A stretch of DNA of 64,000 nucleotides. It comes from Bacteroidota bacterium. GTDB lineage: Bacteria > Bacteroidota > Ignavibacteria > UBA10030 > UBA8401. The translations under genes and the position numbers were made by a program. The DNA is taken from contig JAJYOK010000002.1 in the NCBI GenBank assembly GCA_021796215.1, positions 208,953-272,952 on the forward strand, read 5' to 3'. Positions within the stretch are counted from its first letter, which is position 1. Each line of letters opens with the position of its first letter. Below are positions 15,154 through 24,694 of the stretch, piece by piece. Under the pieces are notes generated by a model. It ran no database searches. It was given only the letters and a program-made list of their open reading frames with translations, and was not told the DNA's origin.

Positions 15154-17907
15154 TTACTTCACCATCAACATCTGTTTCGTTTGCACATTATTTCCTGCAC
15201 GCAGTGTGTAGTAATATACGCCGCTTGCAAGCCTGCTTCCGTCAAAGCTCACTTTGTATGTTCCCGGAGTTTTTTCCTCATCCACCAGTGTTGCTACCTC
15301 TCTTCCAAGAGCATCATATACTTTCAGCGAAACGGGGCTGACCGCTGAAATCTGATATCTGATATCTGTGCTGGGATTGAACGGATTCGGGTAATTCTGT
15401 TCCAGCACAAATTGATTCGGAAGCATCGTCGGTGAAGTTTGCACTCCGGTAATGACATTTGAGCTGTAAACGCCATTGCCATGAGTTGCTGCAACTACCA
15501 ATCCATCGGTCGCGCGCGCAACCACCATCGTCACCACAACATCCCCGATATTTGACGCGCCTTCCTGCGCCCACACAGTTGAAGTCCCGTTCAAACTTTC
15601 CGCAGAATATAGTCCCGTGCTCGTTCCAACATAATATTTCGCTCCGCTGTTCGTCGGCAAAATCGCCGCCCACCGGCACGACGGACCATCGCCGCTGCCG
15701 TCGCTGTTTTGTTCCAAATTTCCGGCAATGTCTGTCCAGCTTGTGCCGCCGTTAGAAGTATAAAACAAGCTCACTACGTTGTAATTGGAAAAAACCACAA
15801 CAGCATTATCGGCATTCGTCGGATCAACGGCTATGCAGTTCACATATGGGCCAGTTGCAGGAAAATTGCTTCCCGTAATTTCTGACGGCGTTGGATTTCC
15901 GGAGTTCGCGCCGTCTAAGCGGAACACCCTGCCGTCGTCCGTACCGTAATAGACTCTGTTCGCAACAGTTGTTGAAGCAGCTACCGCGGAAATATTTGCG
16001 CCCACTAAAGTTGTATTTGTCAGTTCAGTCCAGTTGACAGTTGTCGCATTTTGAGAACCGGTGGGGATTTGAGTGAGGTCGCTGTTCCGCCACAGCGTTG
16101 TGCCCGCCGCAAGATACATCATCTTCGTATTATTCGGATCGAGAATGTACGGCGTCACAAAAAGAAACCCGCTGCCGTTGCTCGGTTTCACTCCGGCATA
16201 ATTAGTATAGTTACCATTCACATCGAGAAGCAGCCGAAGCACGTCGCCGTTTTGCGTCTCTATATAGTAAGAAGTTTTTCCGCTAGCAATTGCCGTAATT
16301 CCACCGTCGCCGCCGGCAGGAAGCTGCTTCCAATTCGTTGTACTGCTGGTCGAGTTAGTGAAATAGTTTCCATTATCCTGAAGTCCGCCAATTACAACGG
16401 CATCGCCATTCGCAGATAAATCAACAGCGACAGAATAAAATTGACTTGTAAAATAGCCATTGTTAAGAAACGACCACGACACTGTTGACGCTAAACAGTT
16501 CGTCGTCTCGGTAATTCCTCCATCATCACCATTGATGAGAACAGAAGAATTCGCCGGTGAAAATGCGAGCGAGTGCATGTCACAGTGGCTGTTTTGATAT
16601 TGCGAAACATCATTTGCTGTAGAGTACCCGCCGATCCATGTTGTATTTGTTGTAGAAGCAAAGCCGTCAGTCGAGCGATACAGATTCGTTCCTCCGATAA
16701 ACACGGCATCCGAATTATCCGGTTTCACTTTGATCACAAGATCATACGATCCTTGTGAATCAAAATTGCCAACGCTTCCGCCGAACATCGGAATATTGGC
16801 GGAACGATCTACCCAAGTTCCCCCTGCACCGGTACCGTCGCCGGAGACGTACGTATATTTCCAAATAGAATGTCCGTTCGTTCCGCTGCCTGGGGTTTCA
16901 GCAAGAAAATAAACTACATTTTGATTTGACGGTGCAATACCGATTACTATTCTATTGTATGAAGATGGCCAGCCGCTCGGAGTAATATTTGTCCACGTCA
17001 CGCCATCTGTAGAACGATAAATGCCCGCAGACCCGCCTCCATTGCTGAGTGCTGCATACACAACTCCATTCGAATCAACTGCAACATCCGTATAAGAAGA
17101 GTACGGGGAAGATGGAGAAGAAGGAATTACATAGTGCCAACTGGCTCCGCCGTCGGTGCTTCGATGGATCGCCCCGTACGTTGCAGCATAGACAACATCT
17201 TGCGATGTGTTGTGGTGATCCGTCGCAACATTCCATACATAGTCGAAAAAATTCTCAAAAGTTTGCGGTGTGTTCGTCGCGGTAGAAGAAAGAATGTTCC
17301 AGCTCGCGCCGTCATCGGTAGATTTGAAAATTCCGTCTCCCGTGTAAAACGCATCGCTCCCTCCACCGCTGGCACTATTTCCCATATACTCACCCGTACC
17401 ATAGTACCAAACATTTTGCTTTCCCGAACGCGTATCCTGTGCAATGCATGTTGCACTTTGCAGCGATGATGATGATGTCGTTTTCGTCCACGATGAGCCG
17501 CCATCCGTTGAACGCCACATTCCCCCTGAAACGCCGCCGGCAAGAATGATGCTGGAGTTTGCAACATCGAACGCAAGCGCGCGTGTTCTACCGCCTTGAT
17601 TCACCGGGCCGCGCAATGTCCATGTTGCAACTGCCGTTTTATTCAAGGCGCGCATCTTCACTAACTTTTCTACCGTGGGAAGAGTTTTTGCAAATTCGCG
17701 CTGTCGCTGATAAATGCCGCGCGGAATAGAATTCGTTTTCGGATCGCGCAACATCATAAACTCAAACTGTTCGCGGCTTTGCAGATCTTCTCTTTCCGAT
17801 TCATACGCCGCACGGATAGGAGCCGGCGAATTCTTTGCCGGGCGCGAAAGAAAGAACGAGAGTCCGAAAAAGATTACAACCGCTGTCCACAGTAGTAAAC
17901 GTTTCAT
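15154..17907 (-). CDS. Secreted BNR/VPS10-like beta-propeller protein with T9SS signal
   Basis: 917 residues from ATG 17905-17907, which has GAGG in front and starts the signal peptide (MKRLLLWTAVVIFFGLSFF); the longer frame adds 29 unlikely residues. Many repeats of STDGG.SW with G.Y.S type strands (Asp-box/BNR, VPS10-like) suggest one or two beta-propellers. The last 80 residues (FVLEQNYPNPFNPST.IRYQI...LKVYDALGREV..LV...PGTYKV.FD...LASGVYYY.L) are a type A T9SS C-terminal domain, so it is exported across the outer membrane and anchored or released. No catalytic residues recognised. Confidence 0.9.
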   Translation of the reverse strand: MKRLLLWTAVVIFFGLSFFLSRPAKNSPAPIRAAYESEREDLQSREQFEFMMLRDPKTNSIPRGIYQRQREFAKTLPTVEKLVKMRALNKTAVATWTLRGPVNQGGRTRALAFDVANSSIILAGGVSGGMWRSTDGGSSWTKTTSSSSLQSATCIAQDTRSGKQNVWYYGTGEYMGNSASGGGSDAFYTGDGIFKSTDDGASWNILSSTATNTPQTFENFFDYVWNVATDHHNTSQDVVYAATYGAIHRSTDGGASWHYVIPSSPSSPYSSYTDVAVDSNGVVYAALSNGGGSAGIYRSTDGVTWTNITPSGWPSSYNRIVIGIAPSNQNVVYFLAETPGSGTNGHSIWKYTYVSGDGTGAGGTWVDRSANIPMFGGSVGNFDSQGSYDLVIKVKPDNSDAVFIGGTNLYRSTDGFASTTNTTWIGGYSTANDVSQYQNSHCDMHSLAFSPANSSVLINGDDGGITETTNCLASTVSWSFLNNGYFTSQFYSVAVDLSANGDAVVIGGLQDNGNYFTNSTSSTTNWKQLPAGGDGGITAIASGKTSYYIETQNGDVLRLLLDVNGNYTNYAGVKPSNGSGFLFVTPYILDPNNTKMMYLAAGTTLWRNSDLTQIPTGSQNATTVNWTELTNTTLVGANISAVAASTTVANRVYYGTDDGRVFRLDGANSGNPTPSEITGSNFPATGPYVNCIAVDPTNADNAVVVFSNYNVVSLFYTSNGGTSWTDIAGNLEQNSDGSGDGPSCRWAAILPTNSGAKYYVGTSTGLYSAESLNGTSTVWAQEGASNIGDVVVTMVVARATDGLVVAATHGNGVYSSNVITGVQTSPTMLPNQFVLEQNYPNPFNPSTDIRYQISAVSPVSLKVYDALGREVATLVDEEKTPGTYKVSFDGSRLASGVYYYTLRAGNNVQTKQMLMVK

Positions 17908-17959
17908 GAAAACCTCATAGATAAATTGATTATATAATGAATAAAAAAATTCATAAGCA

Positions 17960-18481
17960 TTAATGCGGCGATTCCGAAAGCCGCGAGTAGCCATAAATTA
18001 CAAAAACCGGCGCCATAGATTGTGTGGCGCCACGCACACTTTGGCGCTCTATATCTGCAATGAACGATGAGCCCACTATTAATCCAGGATACACTTCTTT
18101 CATCGAAGGAAATAATTCCTTCGATGTCGCGGCAAGCGTAAAAACAAAATGCATTCTGTAGATTTTTTCCTGTACAACAGGATTTCCAAATGCTGAGCCG
18201 TAGCCGAGAATTGAATCAATGCGGACGTCGGCGTTGCACGGAACTTTTGTACACGGCGGAACATCCCTATGGGATTGTAAAGAATCCGCCACATCAAGCG
18301 TTGAATCAACCGCCACAACTGTTCCGACAATTCGGCAATGGTTCGGCGAAACAGAATTTCTCACAGGGCTAATAACCGGTTGAAAATTCCCTTCGGATTG
18401 ACTCATTGCTGTATGTTCCGATGCGCATCCTGCAAAAAACATTACAGTTGCGGTAAAAATAATTTCTCGACGATGCTTCAT
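17960..18481 (-). CDS. Lipoprotein of unknown function
   Basis: About 173 residues from ATG 18479-18481. Signal MKHRREIIFTATVMFFAGC with lipobox FAG-Cys, then a low-complexity linker and a small beta-rich domain with VGTVVAVDSTLDVADS and VRIDSILGYGSAF. I do not recognise a family. Starts further up (18520 or 18526) lack a better ribosome site and would bury the signal. It lies in a same-strand row between a barrel protein and the T9SS protein. Confidence 0.7.
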   Translation of the reverse strand: MKHRREIIFTATVMFFAGCASEHTAMSQSEGNFQPVISPVRNSVSPNHCRIVGTVVAVDSTLDVADSLQSHRDVPPCTKVPCNADVRIDSILGYGSAFGNPVVQEKIYRMHFVFTLAATSKELFPSMKEVYPGLIVGSSFIADIERQSVRGATQSMAPVFVIYGYSRLSESPH

Positions 18482-18530
18482 TTTTTTATGATGAGCGATG
18501 GCCGCCGAGGTGGAGACCATCTTCACTTTT

Positions 18531-19199
18531 TCAATGATATTGAAAGCCGAGCGTTATTGCAAACCCGGAAGGATTTATGGTAAAATTATATGAGCCGGCC
18601 GAATCCTGTTTCTTTGATGCAAAATATAAACGCGGCTCGAGAAAAATTTGTCCGATGAGAATTCGTGCAAACGCAGTCGCAAACAAGCTGCCGCCATTCT
18701 TGGAGTCGTTTTGTGAAGACAGCCCGCCGAGCAGCCCGCCCGAGCCGCTGCTATATGAAACACTGTAAAAATAAAAATAATAGCCGCCGCCCGCACCGAT
18801 GTATCCGCGTGTGTCTGCATCCGGAATGTCAAAAATTTTGTAACCGAAATTAATGTGAAGCGGAAGGAGAACAATCGCTTGTTGAGAAATATCCGGCTTC
18901 GGCTGCTGAAAAATATCTATTGTTTGTTTCTGATAAAAATCAATCGCGCCGGAAAGAAAAAAATTATAATGAATGAATTCCGTGATTCCATCAATGCCGA
19001 GAACAAGCCCGTTATTCAACCCGTCACTCGGTTGATAAAAGCCGACTTTACCGCTGTAGTATTGCCGTAAATTTCCTGTATCATTTTTTTTCGCGCTGTC
19101 ACTTTCCGCTGCAGAACAGCTGGACATTGCCGCCATCACTAACACCGCACTCATCAACCCAAGACTGATCAGCTTCTGACTGAAAAGAAATTTCCTCAT
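18531..19199 (-). CDS. Small outer-membrane beta-barrel protein
   Basis: 222 residues with an N-terminal signal (MRKFLFSQKLISLGLMSAVLVMAAMSSCSAAES) that could be lipoprotein-type (MSSC). The remainder alternates polar and aromatic residues (GYIGAGGGYYFYFYSVSYSS, LFATAFARILIGQIFLEPRLYFAS) and ends in FAITLGFQYH, an aromatic C-terminus typical of OmpA/OmpW-like eight-strand barrels. A GGAG ribosome site is present. Function unknown. Confidence 0.75.
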   Translation of the reverse strand: MRKFLFSQKLISLGLMSAVLVMAAMSSCSAAESDSAKKNDTGNLRQYYSGKVGFYQPSDGLNNGLVLGIDGITEFIHYNFFLSGAIDFYQKQTIDIFQQPKPDISQQAIVLLPLHINFGYKIFDIPDADTRGYIGAGGGYYFYFYSVSYSSGSGGLLGGLSSQNDSKNGGSLFATAFARILIGQIFLEPRLYFASKKQDSAGSYNFTINPSGFAITLGFQYH

Positions 19200-19249
19200 T
19201 GCACTCCTCTCCTCTTCTCCATTATGACCACGTTTTTTTTGACGAACTA

Positions 19250-20020
19250 TTACTCTCTGCTTCGCAGTTTGGCAAGCAAGCGAAGAATTTCAATATACAG
19301 CCACACAAGCGTCACAAGAAGGCCGAACGCCGAATACCATTCCATATATTTCGGAGCGCCGTTTGCCGCGCCGCCTTCGATGAAATCAAAATCGAGAACG
19401 AGATTCAATGCGGCAATGATCACAATCACCACGCTGATGCCGATACTGAGAAGGCTGTTGCCGTAGAAAAATGACGTATTTACACCGAAAAAACCAAGAA
19501 TGATCGTTACAAAATAAAAAAGTGCAATAGCACCAGTTGCAGAAACAACACCAAGCTTAAAATTTTCAGACGGACGAATAAGTCCCGATTTGTATGCAAC
19601 AAGCAGACAAAGCAAAGTACCAAACGTAAGCGCAACTGCTTCAATGACAATGCCCGGAAATTGCATTTCAAAAATTGAGGAGATACCTCCGAGCGCAAGA
19701 CCTTCTGCAAGAGCATAAAACGGTGCGGTAACCGCTGACCAATTTTTCTTGAATGCCGTGACGAGCCCGAGAACAAATCCGCCGATGGCGCCCACAGCTA
19801 TCCACGGCATGACAGCCCCAGAATCAAGCGACGCGAAAAATTTATTCCACACCCACACCGCGCTGATAATTGTCAGCAGAAGAAGAATTCCGGTTTTGTT
19901 CACTGTGCCTTGAAGCGTCATTGTCTCGCCCTGTCCGCCGGCATAATCAAGCGACGTAAATGTTTTTGAGTTCAGAGCGGGATTTGCAGTTCTCATCAAA
20001 GATCCCTTTGGGGTTGCCAT
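19250..20020 (-). CDS. Bax inhibitor-1/YccA-family membrane protein
   Basis: 256 residues with about seven helices. The start (RTANPALNSKTF) and the region AEGLALGGISSIFE match bacterial Bax-inhibitor-1-like proteins (YbhL/YccA group), thought to be pH-gated ion leaks or protease regulators. The conserved Asp pair that senses pH in BsYetJ would fall in the last helix (LDFDFIEGG). AAGGAA precedes the ATG. The start is 38 bp after the radical SAM gene stop, so co-transcription is likely. Confidence 0.85.
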   Translation of the reverse strand: MATPKGSLMRTANPALNSKTFTSLDYAGGQGETMTLQGTVNKTGILLLLTIISAVWVWNKFFASLDSGAVMPWIAVGAIGGFVLGLVTAFKKNWSAVTAPFYALAEGLALGGISSIFEMQFPGIVIEAVALTFGTLLCLLVAYKSGLIRPSENFKLGVVSATGAIALFYFVTIILGFFGVNTSFFYGNSLLSIGISVVIVIIAALNLVLDFDFIEGGAANGAPKYMEWYSAFGLLVTLVWLYIEILRLLAKLRSRE

Positions 20021-20058
20021 GTCGTTTCCTTATTCGATTGTTATGAGTGAATGATCTC

Positions 20059-21138
20059 TTATTCCCAGCGACCGGGAATTAATGTTCCACATTGATAACA
20101 ATGTCCGTCCTTTATTCGTTGCGTAAGAATTCGAAAACCGCTACGCTCAATCAAGGCTGTGTGACACGATGGACAAAATGTATTTTCAAATTCTCCGGCT
20201 TCGCCCGGGCGATTTCCCGCATAGACAAAATGAAGACCGGTATCGTAGCCGATCTTCGCCGCACGAATCAATGTCTCGGCCGGCGTGTCGTCGGGATCGG
20301 TCATCTTGTAATCTTTATGGAATGCTGTAACGTGCCACGGAATATCCGGTGAAACCGAAACGAGAAATTGTGCAATTTCTTTTAATTCTTCATCTGAATC
20401 GTTCAATCCCGGTACAATCAGCGTTACAATTTCGAGCCAGATATTCTTTTCATGCAAAGTGCGAATCGTTTCCAACACATTCTGTAACACGCCGCCGAAC
20501 TGCTGGTATTCCTTCTGACGGAATCCTTTCAGATCAACTTTGTACAAATCAACCCACGGACTGATATATTCCAGGACTTGCGGTGTTCCGTTTCCATTTG
20601 AAACATACGACGTAACAAGTCCGACACGCTTTGCCATTTTGAAAATCTCCACTGCCCATTCGCTGGTGATCAGCGGCTCGTTGTAGGTGCTTGTAATAAT
20701 TTTCGCTTTGCGTCGCAGAGCAATGTCTACAAATTTTTCCGGCGTAATCTGTTCCGCATCGGCAACGGCATTCGGGTCGCGGATCGCCTGCGACGTTACC
20801 CAATTCTGACAATACGCACAATGATAGTCGCAGCCAAGCATTCCAAAACTCATTGCCATAGAGCCGGGGTACGCATGAAAGAATGGCTTCTTTTCCACCG
20901 GATCTAACTGCAACGCGCCGACATATCCAGCAGGGACATAGAGAACACCATCTCGATTAAATCTGACACGGCAAATTCCGTCTTTTCCCGGAGCAATTCT
21001 GCAGCGATGCCCGCAGGAATAGCATCGCACCCACTTATTCGGCATCTTTTCGTAAACTTCCCCTTCTTTCGTGTATTCAGCAAGAAGAGATTTCAAAGCA
21101 ACTCCGCCGGAAAACGTACGGACAAGTTCTTCTGCCAT
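20059..21138 (-). CDS. amrS: AmmeMemoRadiSam-type radical SAM enzyme
   Basis: 359 residues. Radical SAM cluster CDYHCAYC follows MSFGMLGC, with RCYSCGHRCRIAPGKDGICRVR before it, and STYNEPLITSEW, SNGNGTP and TAFHKDYKM typical of AmrS/PflA-like proteins. Four further Cys near the C-terminus (CPSCH...CYQCG) may bind a second metal. The reaction is not known; in many genomes it pairs with Memo and AMMECR1 proteins, which are not in this window. ATG 21138 has GGAGGTG 7 nt upstream and lies just after the promoter; an ATG at 21201 lies upstream of that promoter. Confidence 0.9.
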   Translation of the reverse strand: MAEELVRTFSGGVALKSLLAEYTKEGEVYEKMPNKWVRCYSCGHRCRIAPGKDGICRVRFNRDGVLYVPAGYVGALQLDPVEKKPFFHAYPGSMAMSFGMLGCDYHCAYCQNWVTSQAIRDPNAVADAEQITPEKFVDIALRRKAKIITSTYNEPLITSEWAVEIFKMAKRVGLVTSYVSNGNGTPQVLEYISPWVDLYKVDLKGFRQKEYQQFGGVLQNVLETIRTLHEKNIWLEIVTLIVPGLNDSDEELKEIAQFLVSVSPDIPWHVTAFHKDYKMTDPDDTPAETLIRAAKIGYDTGLHFVYAGNRPGEAGEFENTFCPSCHTALIERSGFRILTQRIKDGHCYQCGTLIPGRWE

Positions 21139-21156
21139 AAGTGCACCTCCGGTTAA

Positions 21157-21185
21157 AATATACATCAATGCCGAAAAGTTTGCAA
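21157..21185 (-). promoter_or_regulatory. Promoter of amrS
   Basis: Minus strand TTGCAA (21180-21185), 17 nt, TATATT (21157-21162). Identical hexamers to the udk promoter. Expected start near 21149; it fixes the amrS start at 21138. Confidence 0.65.
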
Positions 21186-21200
21186 CTCGTGAAATTTTCA

Positions 21201-21229
21201 TTGAAAAAGTCGGAAAAATAGTTTATGTT
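21201..21229 (+). promoter_or_regulatory. Promoter of the NSS transporter operon
   Basis: TTGAAA (21201-21206), 17 nt, TATGTT (21224-21229). It runs back to back with the amrS promoter and leaves a leader of about 110 nt before the ATG at 21349, in which I see no riboswitch fold. Confidence 0.5.
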
Positions 21230-21348
21230 TAGGCATTTTCACACCCGAAAAGTCGCGGAAGTCAAATTCGTAGCAGAGCAATTATTTCTATATAAAAGAA
21301 GTTCACAGGAAAAAATATTTCTCATCAGGCAACGTAGAAAGGATCATC

Positions 21349-22905
21349 ATGGCTCATGCGAAAGAACACTGGGGAACGCGTATCGGGTTAATTCTTGCTG
21401 TCGCAGGAAATGCGATCGGGCTTGGAAATTTTTTGCGCTTCCCGGTTCAAGCGGCACAGAACGGCGGCGGCGCATTCATGATTCCCTATTTTATCGCTTT
21501 CCTTCTCCTCGGTATTCCATTGATGTGGGTAGAATGGGCTATTGGCCGCCATGGCGGGAAACACGGGCACAACAGCACACCGGGAATGTTCGCTGTAATG
21601 TGGGAAAACAAAGCTGCAAAATATCTCGGCGCAATCGGCCTTTTCGTTTCGGCAGTAATCTTTATCTACTACACATACATCGAATCGTGGACACTTGGCT
21701 ACAGCGTTTTCTCTTCGATGAAACTCTATTTTGACGAGACAACGTTCGACAGCATGAAACAATTTCTCACGTCGTATCAGGGCACTGGGGCAGGCATTCA
21801 CTTCAGCAGTCTAACAATAGCGTACATCTTCATGGTGATTACGCTCCTTATCAATTTCTGGATTCTCTACCGCGGATTGAGCAAAGGAATTGAACTCCTC
21901 GCAAAAATTGCGATGCCGCTCTTATTTATCTTCGCAATTGTGCTTGTTGTCCGCGTATTTACTTTAGGTGCACCGGACCCGCTGCATCCTGATTGGAATG
22001 TCTGGAGCGGCGTAGCATTCATCTGGAATCCTGACTTCAGTCAGTTAAGCAATGCGAAAGTATGGCTGGCGGCAGCCGGACAAATTTTCTTTACTCTGAG
22101 CGTCGGCATGGGAACAATCCAGGCGTATGCAAGTTACCTCAAAGAAGATGACGACATCGCTCTTTCCGGCTTGACGACTGCTTCGACAAATGAATTTGCA
22201 GAAGTTATTCTCGGCGGCAGCATTGCTATTCCTGTCGCTGTGGCGTTCTTCGGTTTGACACAGACGCAGGTTATCGCGCAAGGCGGCGCGTTCAATCTCG
22301 GTTTTGTTTCCATGCCGGTTATCTTTACAAAAATACCGTTCGGACAACTCTTCGGAACACTCTGGTTTTTACTTCTCTTCTTTGCCGGCATCACTTCTTC
22401 CGTAGCAATGGCGCAGCCGGTCATTTCCTTTGTCCGCGACGAATTTAAACTCACACATGCAAAAGCAACAATACTGCTTGGCGCAATCGCTTTCATTTGC
22501 ATTCAGCCGGTCGTCTTTTTCCTTTCGCACGGCTTTCTTGATGAAATGGATTATTGGGCAGGAACCTTCGGCCTTGCTGTTTTTGCATTGGTAGAGACAA
22601 TTCTCTTTGCATGGGTTTTTGGAATGGATAAAGGCTGGGCGGAAATTACGAAAGGTGCCGATATTAAAGTTCCGAAAATTTTCAAGTTCGTCATTAAGTA
22701 CATCACTCCGCTGTATCTTGCAGTTATTTTGGCAGTCTGGTCGTACCAAGACGCAATCAACATTTTCCTCTTGAAAAATGAAGCTGCGGCAGACGTCCCC
22801 TACATTTGGGCATCGCGCGGACTTATGTTTTTAATTGCCGTAGCACTTGTAATTATGATAGCAAAAGCGTGGAAACGAAGACAACAACAATCTGTTGTGC
22901 AATAG
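21349..22905 (+). CDS. Sodium-dependent amino acid symporter (NSS/SNF family)
   Basis: 518 residues, 12 helices. It starts with the NSS signature WGTRIGLILAVAGNAIGLGNFLRFP, in which helix 1 unwinds at the Na+ and substrate site, and has GGGAFMIPYFIAFLLLGIPLMWVEW for helix 2 and the FFTLSVGMG...YASY stretch of helix 6. It is related to LeuT, MhsT and TnaT and should import neutral amino acids with Na+. Substrate not deducible. The next gene encodes a MetS-type small subunit, and an APC permease follows. Confidence 0.92.
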   Translation: MAHAKEHWGTRIGLILAVAGNAIGLGNFLRFPVQAAQNGGGAFMIPYFIAFLLLGIPLMWVEWAIGRHGGKHGHNSTPGMFAVMWENKAAKYLGAIGLFVSAVIFIYYTYIESWTLGYSVFSSMKLYFDETTFDSMKQFLTSYQGTGAGIHFSSLTIAYIFMVITLLINFWILYRGLSKGIELLAKIAMPLLFIFAIVLVVRVFTLGAPDPLHPDWNVWSGVAFIWNPDFSQLSNAKVWLAAAGQIFFTLSVGMGTIQAYASYLKEDDDIALSGLTTASTNEFAEVILGGSIAIPVAVAFFGLTQTQVIAQGGAFNLGFVSMPVIFTKIPFGQLFGTLWFLLLFFAGITSSVAMAQPVISFVRDEFKLTHAKATILLGAIAFICIQPVVFFLSHGFLDEMDYWAGTFGLAVFALVETILFAWVFGMDKGWAEITKGADIKVPKIFKFVIKYITPLYLAVILAVWSYQDAINIFLLKNEAAADVPYIWASRGLMFLIAVALVIMIAKAWKRRQQQSVVQ

Positions 22906-22918
22906 AACGGAGTACTTT

Positions 22919-23044
22919 ATGGAACTTACAACAAGCGGCATCATCTTTATGATTTTAGGCTGGGGAATCATTGCGTTCCTGACCTTTTTTTCTTTCGGAA
23001 AAGTTCTTAAGATTGAAGCAAGAAAAAAGCGTAATCAATCATAA
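22919..23044 (+). CDS. metS: MetS-type small subunit of NSS transporter
   Basis: A 41-residue protein, MELTTSGIIFMILGWGII..., with one membrane helix and a basic tail (KIEARKKRNQS). Such tiny proteins accompany bacterial NSS transporters (MetP-MetS in Corynebacterium, where MetS is needed for methionine uptake). It starts 13 bp after the transporter stop (GGAG ahead of the ATG) and ends 11 bp before the next permease. Length, helix and position all match; methionine as the substrate is only suggested. Confidence 0.85.
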   Translation: MELTTSGIIFMILGWGIIAFLTFFSFGKVLKIEARKKRNQS

Positions 23045-23055
23045 GGAAATTCTGA

Positions 23056-24522
23056 ATGGTTGAAGAAAAAACACCCACGGTTGGATTTCAGCGGCGGTTG
23101 AAGCTGTTCGATTCGACAACAATTGTTATCGGTTCGATGATCGGCTCGGGAATTTTCATCGTCTCTTCCGATATCGCACGCACCGTCAGCTCGCCGGGTT
23201 GGCTCTTAATCGTGTGGCTTATCACCGGCATCGTGACGATTATCGGAGCGCTTAGTTACGGCGAGCTCGCCGCAATGATGCCTCATGCAGGCGGACAATA
23301 CGTTTATCTGCGCGAATCGTACGGTTCGATGATTGGCTTTCTTTACGGCTGGACATTGTTCCTCGTCATTCAAACTGGAACCATCGCGGCAGTCGCGGTG
23401 GCTTTTGCACGATACACCGGCGTGCTGATTCCATGGTTTTCCGAAAGCAACAAAATTCTTGCGCTCGGATCCTTTTCCGTCTCGGCAACACAACTCCTCG
23501 CCATTGTTTCCATTGCGGTGCTCACATACGTGAACACCCGCGGCATTACAACCGGAAAAACCGTTCAGAATATTTTTACAATCACGAAAACTCTGGCATT
23601 GCTCGGCTTGATCGCGCTCGGATTTCTTATCGGAAAAAACGCGGACGCAGTCGCAGCAAACTTTTCCAACTTCTGGAATGCCGCATGGACGCAATTCACG
23701 AATGGTAATTTTCAAATTCATCCGCTCGCGGGAATCGCCTTGGTCGGCGCAATCGGTGCCGCAATGGTCGGCTCGCTCTTCTCTTCCGACGCGTGGAACA
23801 ACATCACGTTCACCGCAGGCGAAGTCGTAAACCCAAAGCGGACAATTCCGTTGAGTTTGTTTTTCGGAACTGCCATCGTGACGATTCTTTACATCTCTGC
23901 AAATATTTCTTATCTCAATGTTCTCCCGCTGCACGGCTTGCCGGGCGGAGCGACAGTGGCAGAGCGCGGAATTCAATTCGCCACCGATGACCGCGTTGGA
24001 ACAGCCGCCGCACAAATGATGTTCGGTGATGCCGGAGCAATTGTAATGGCTGTGCTGATCATGATCTCCACATTCGGCTGTAACAATGGATTGATTCTTG
24101 CCGGTGCCCGCGTTTATTATGCAATGTCGAAAGATGGATTGTTTTTTAAAAAAGCCGGCGCGCTTAACAAATACAGCGTTCCGGCATTCGCACTTATCAC
24201 ACAAGGAATTTGGGCAAGCGCACTTTGTCTTTCCGGAACATACAGCGACTTGCTCGATTATGTTATCTTCGCTGTGCTCATTTTTTACATTTTCACAATC
24301 ACCGGATTATTTATTCTTCGCAAAAAGCGTCCCGACGCTGAACGTCCGTATAAAGCATTCGGTTATCCGGCAATTCCGGCATTGTATATTTTCATCGCAG
24401 CATTCATTTCTATTGACCTTCTTTTTGTAAAACCGGCATACACATGGCCCGGCCTTATCATCGTGCTGATGGGCATTCCTGTCCATTGGTACTGGCGGCA
24501 CAGAAAAATTCCCGACACTTAA
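23056..24522 (+). CDS. APC-family amino acid permease
   Basis: 488 residues, 12 helices. FDSTTIVIGSMIGSGIFIVSSDIA is the unwound helix 1 (GSGIF) of the APC superfamily, followed by GELAAMMPHAGGQYVYLRESYG and FSSDAWNNITFTAGEVVNPKRTIP, the latter typical of LAT-like and basic amino acid/polyamine permeases (cd or AdiC relatives). It is in the same operon as the NSS transporter (11 bp spacing after metS, AAGGAA ahead), so the unit is devoted to amino acid uptake or exchange. Confidence 0.9.
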   Translation: MVEEKTPTVGFQRRLKLFDSTTIVIGSMIGSGIFIVSSDIARTVSSPGWLLIVWLITGIVTIIGALSYGELAAMMPHAGGQYVYLRESYGSMIGFLYGWTLFLVIQTGTIAAVAVAFARYTGVLIPWFSESNKILALGSFSVSATQLLAIVSIAVLTYVNTRGITTGKTVQNIFTITKTLALLGLIALGFLIGKNADAVAANFSNFWNAAWTQFTNGNFQIHPLAGIALVGAIGAAMVGSLFSSDAWNNITFTAGEVVNPKRTIPLSLFFGTAIVTILYISANISYLNVLPLHGLPGGATVAERGIQFATDDRVGTAAAQMMFGDAGAIVMAVLIMISTFGCNNGLILAGARVYYAMSKDGLFFKKAGALNKYSVPAFALITQGIWASALCLSGTYSDLLDYVIFAVLIFYIFTITGLFILRKKRPDAERPYKAFGYPAIPALYIFIAAFISIDLLFVKPAYTWPGLIIVLMGIPVHWYWRHRKIPDT

Positions 24523-24568
24523 CTTTCGCTCAAACTCCGAGAGAGTAGAATTAAAAACTCACGGCGTG

Positions 24569-24597
24569 TTGGAATTTTAATCATTAATTTGTATTTT
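24569..24597 (+). promoter_or_regulatory. Promoter of hppA
   Basis: TTGGAA (24569-24574), 17 nt, TATTTT (24592-24597). Expected start near 24604, leader about 90 nt. Confidence 0.5.
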
Positions 24598-24694
24598 AAT
24601 TCAAATTTTACCGCGGCAGAGGAAGTTCTCTTCTCAACGCTAATAAATTCATCATTATTATCAACGTAAAACCAGAAAGGACTTACAAATCAGT

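Noticed and set aside
21230..21348. Riboswitch in the leader of the NSS transporter operon
   Set aside because: The 110-nt leader shows no conserved core of a known amino acid or SAM riboswitch and no terminator-antiterminator pair.
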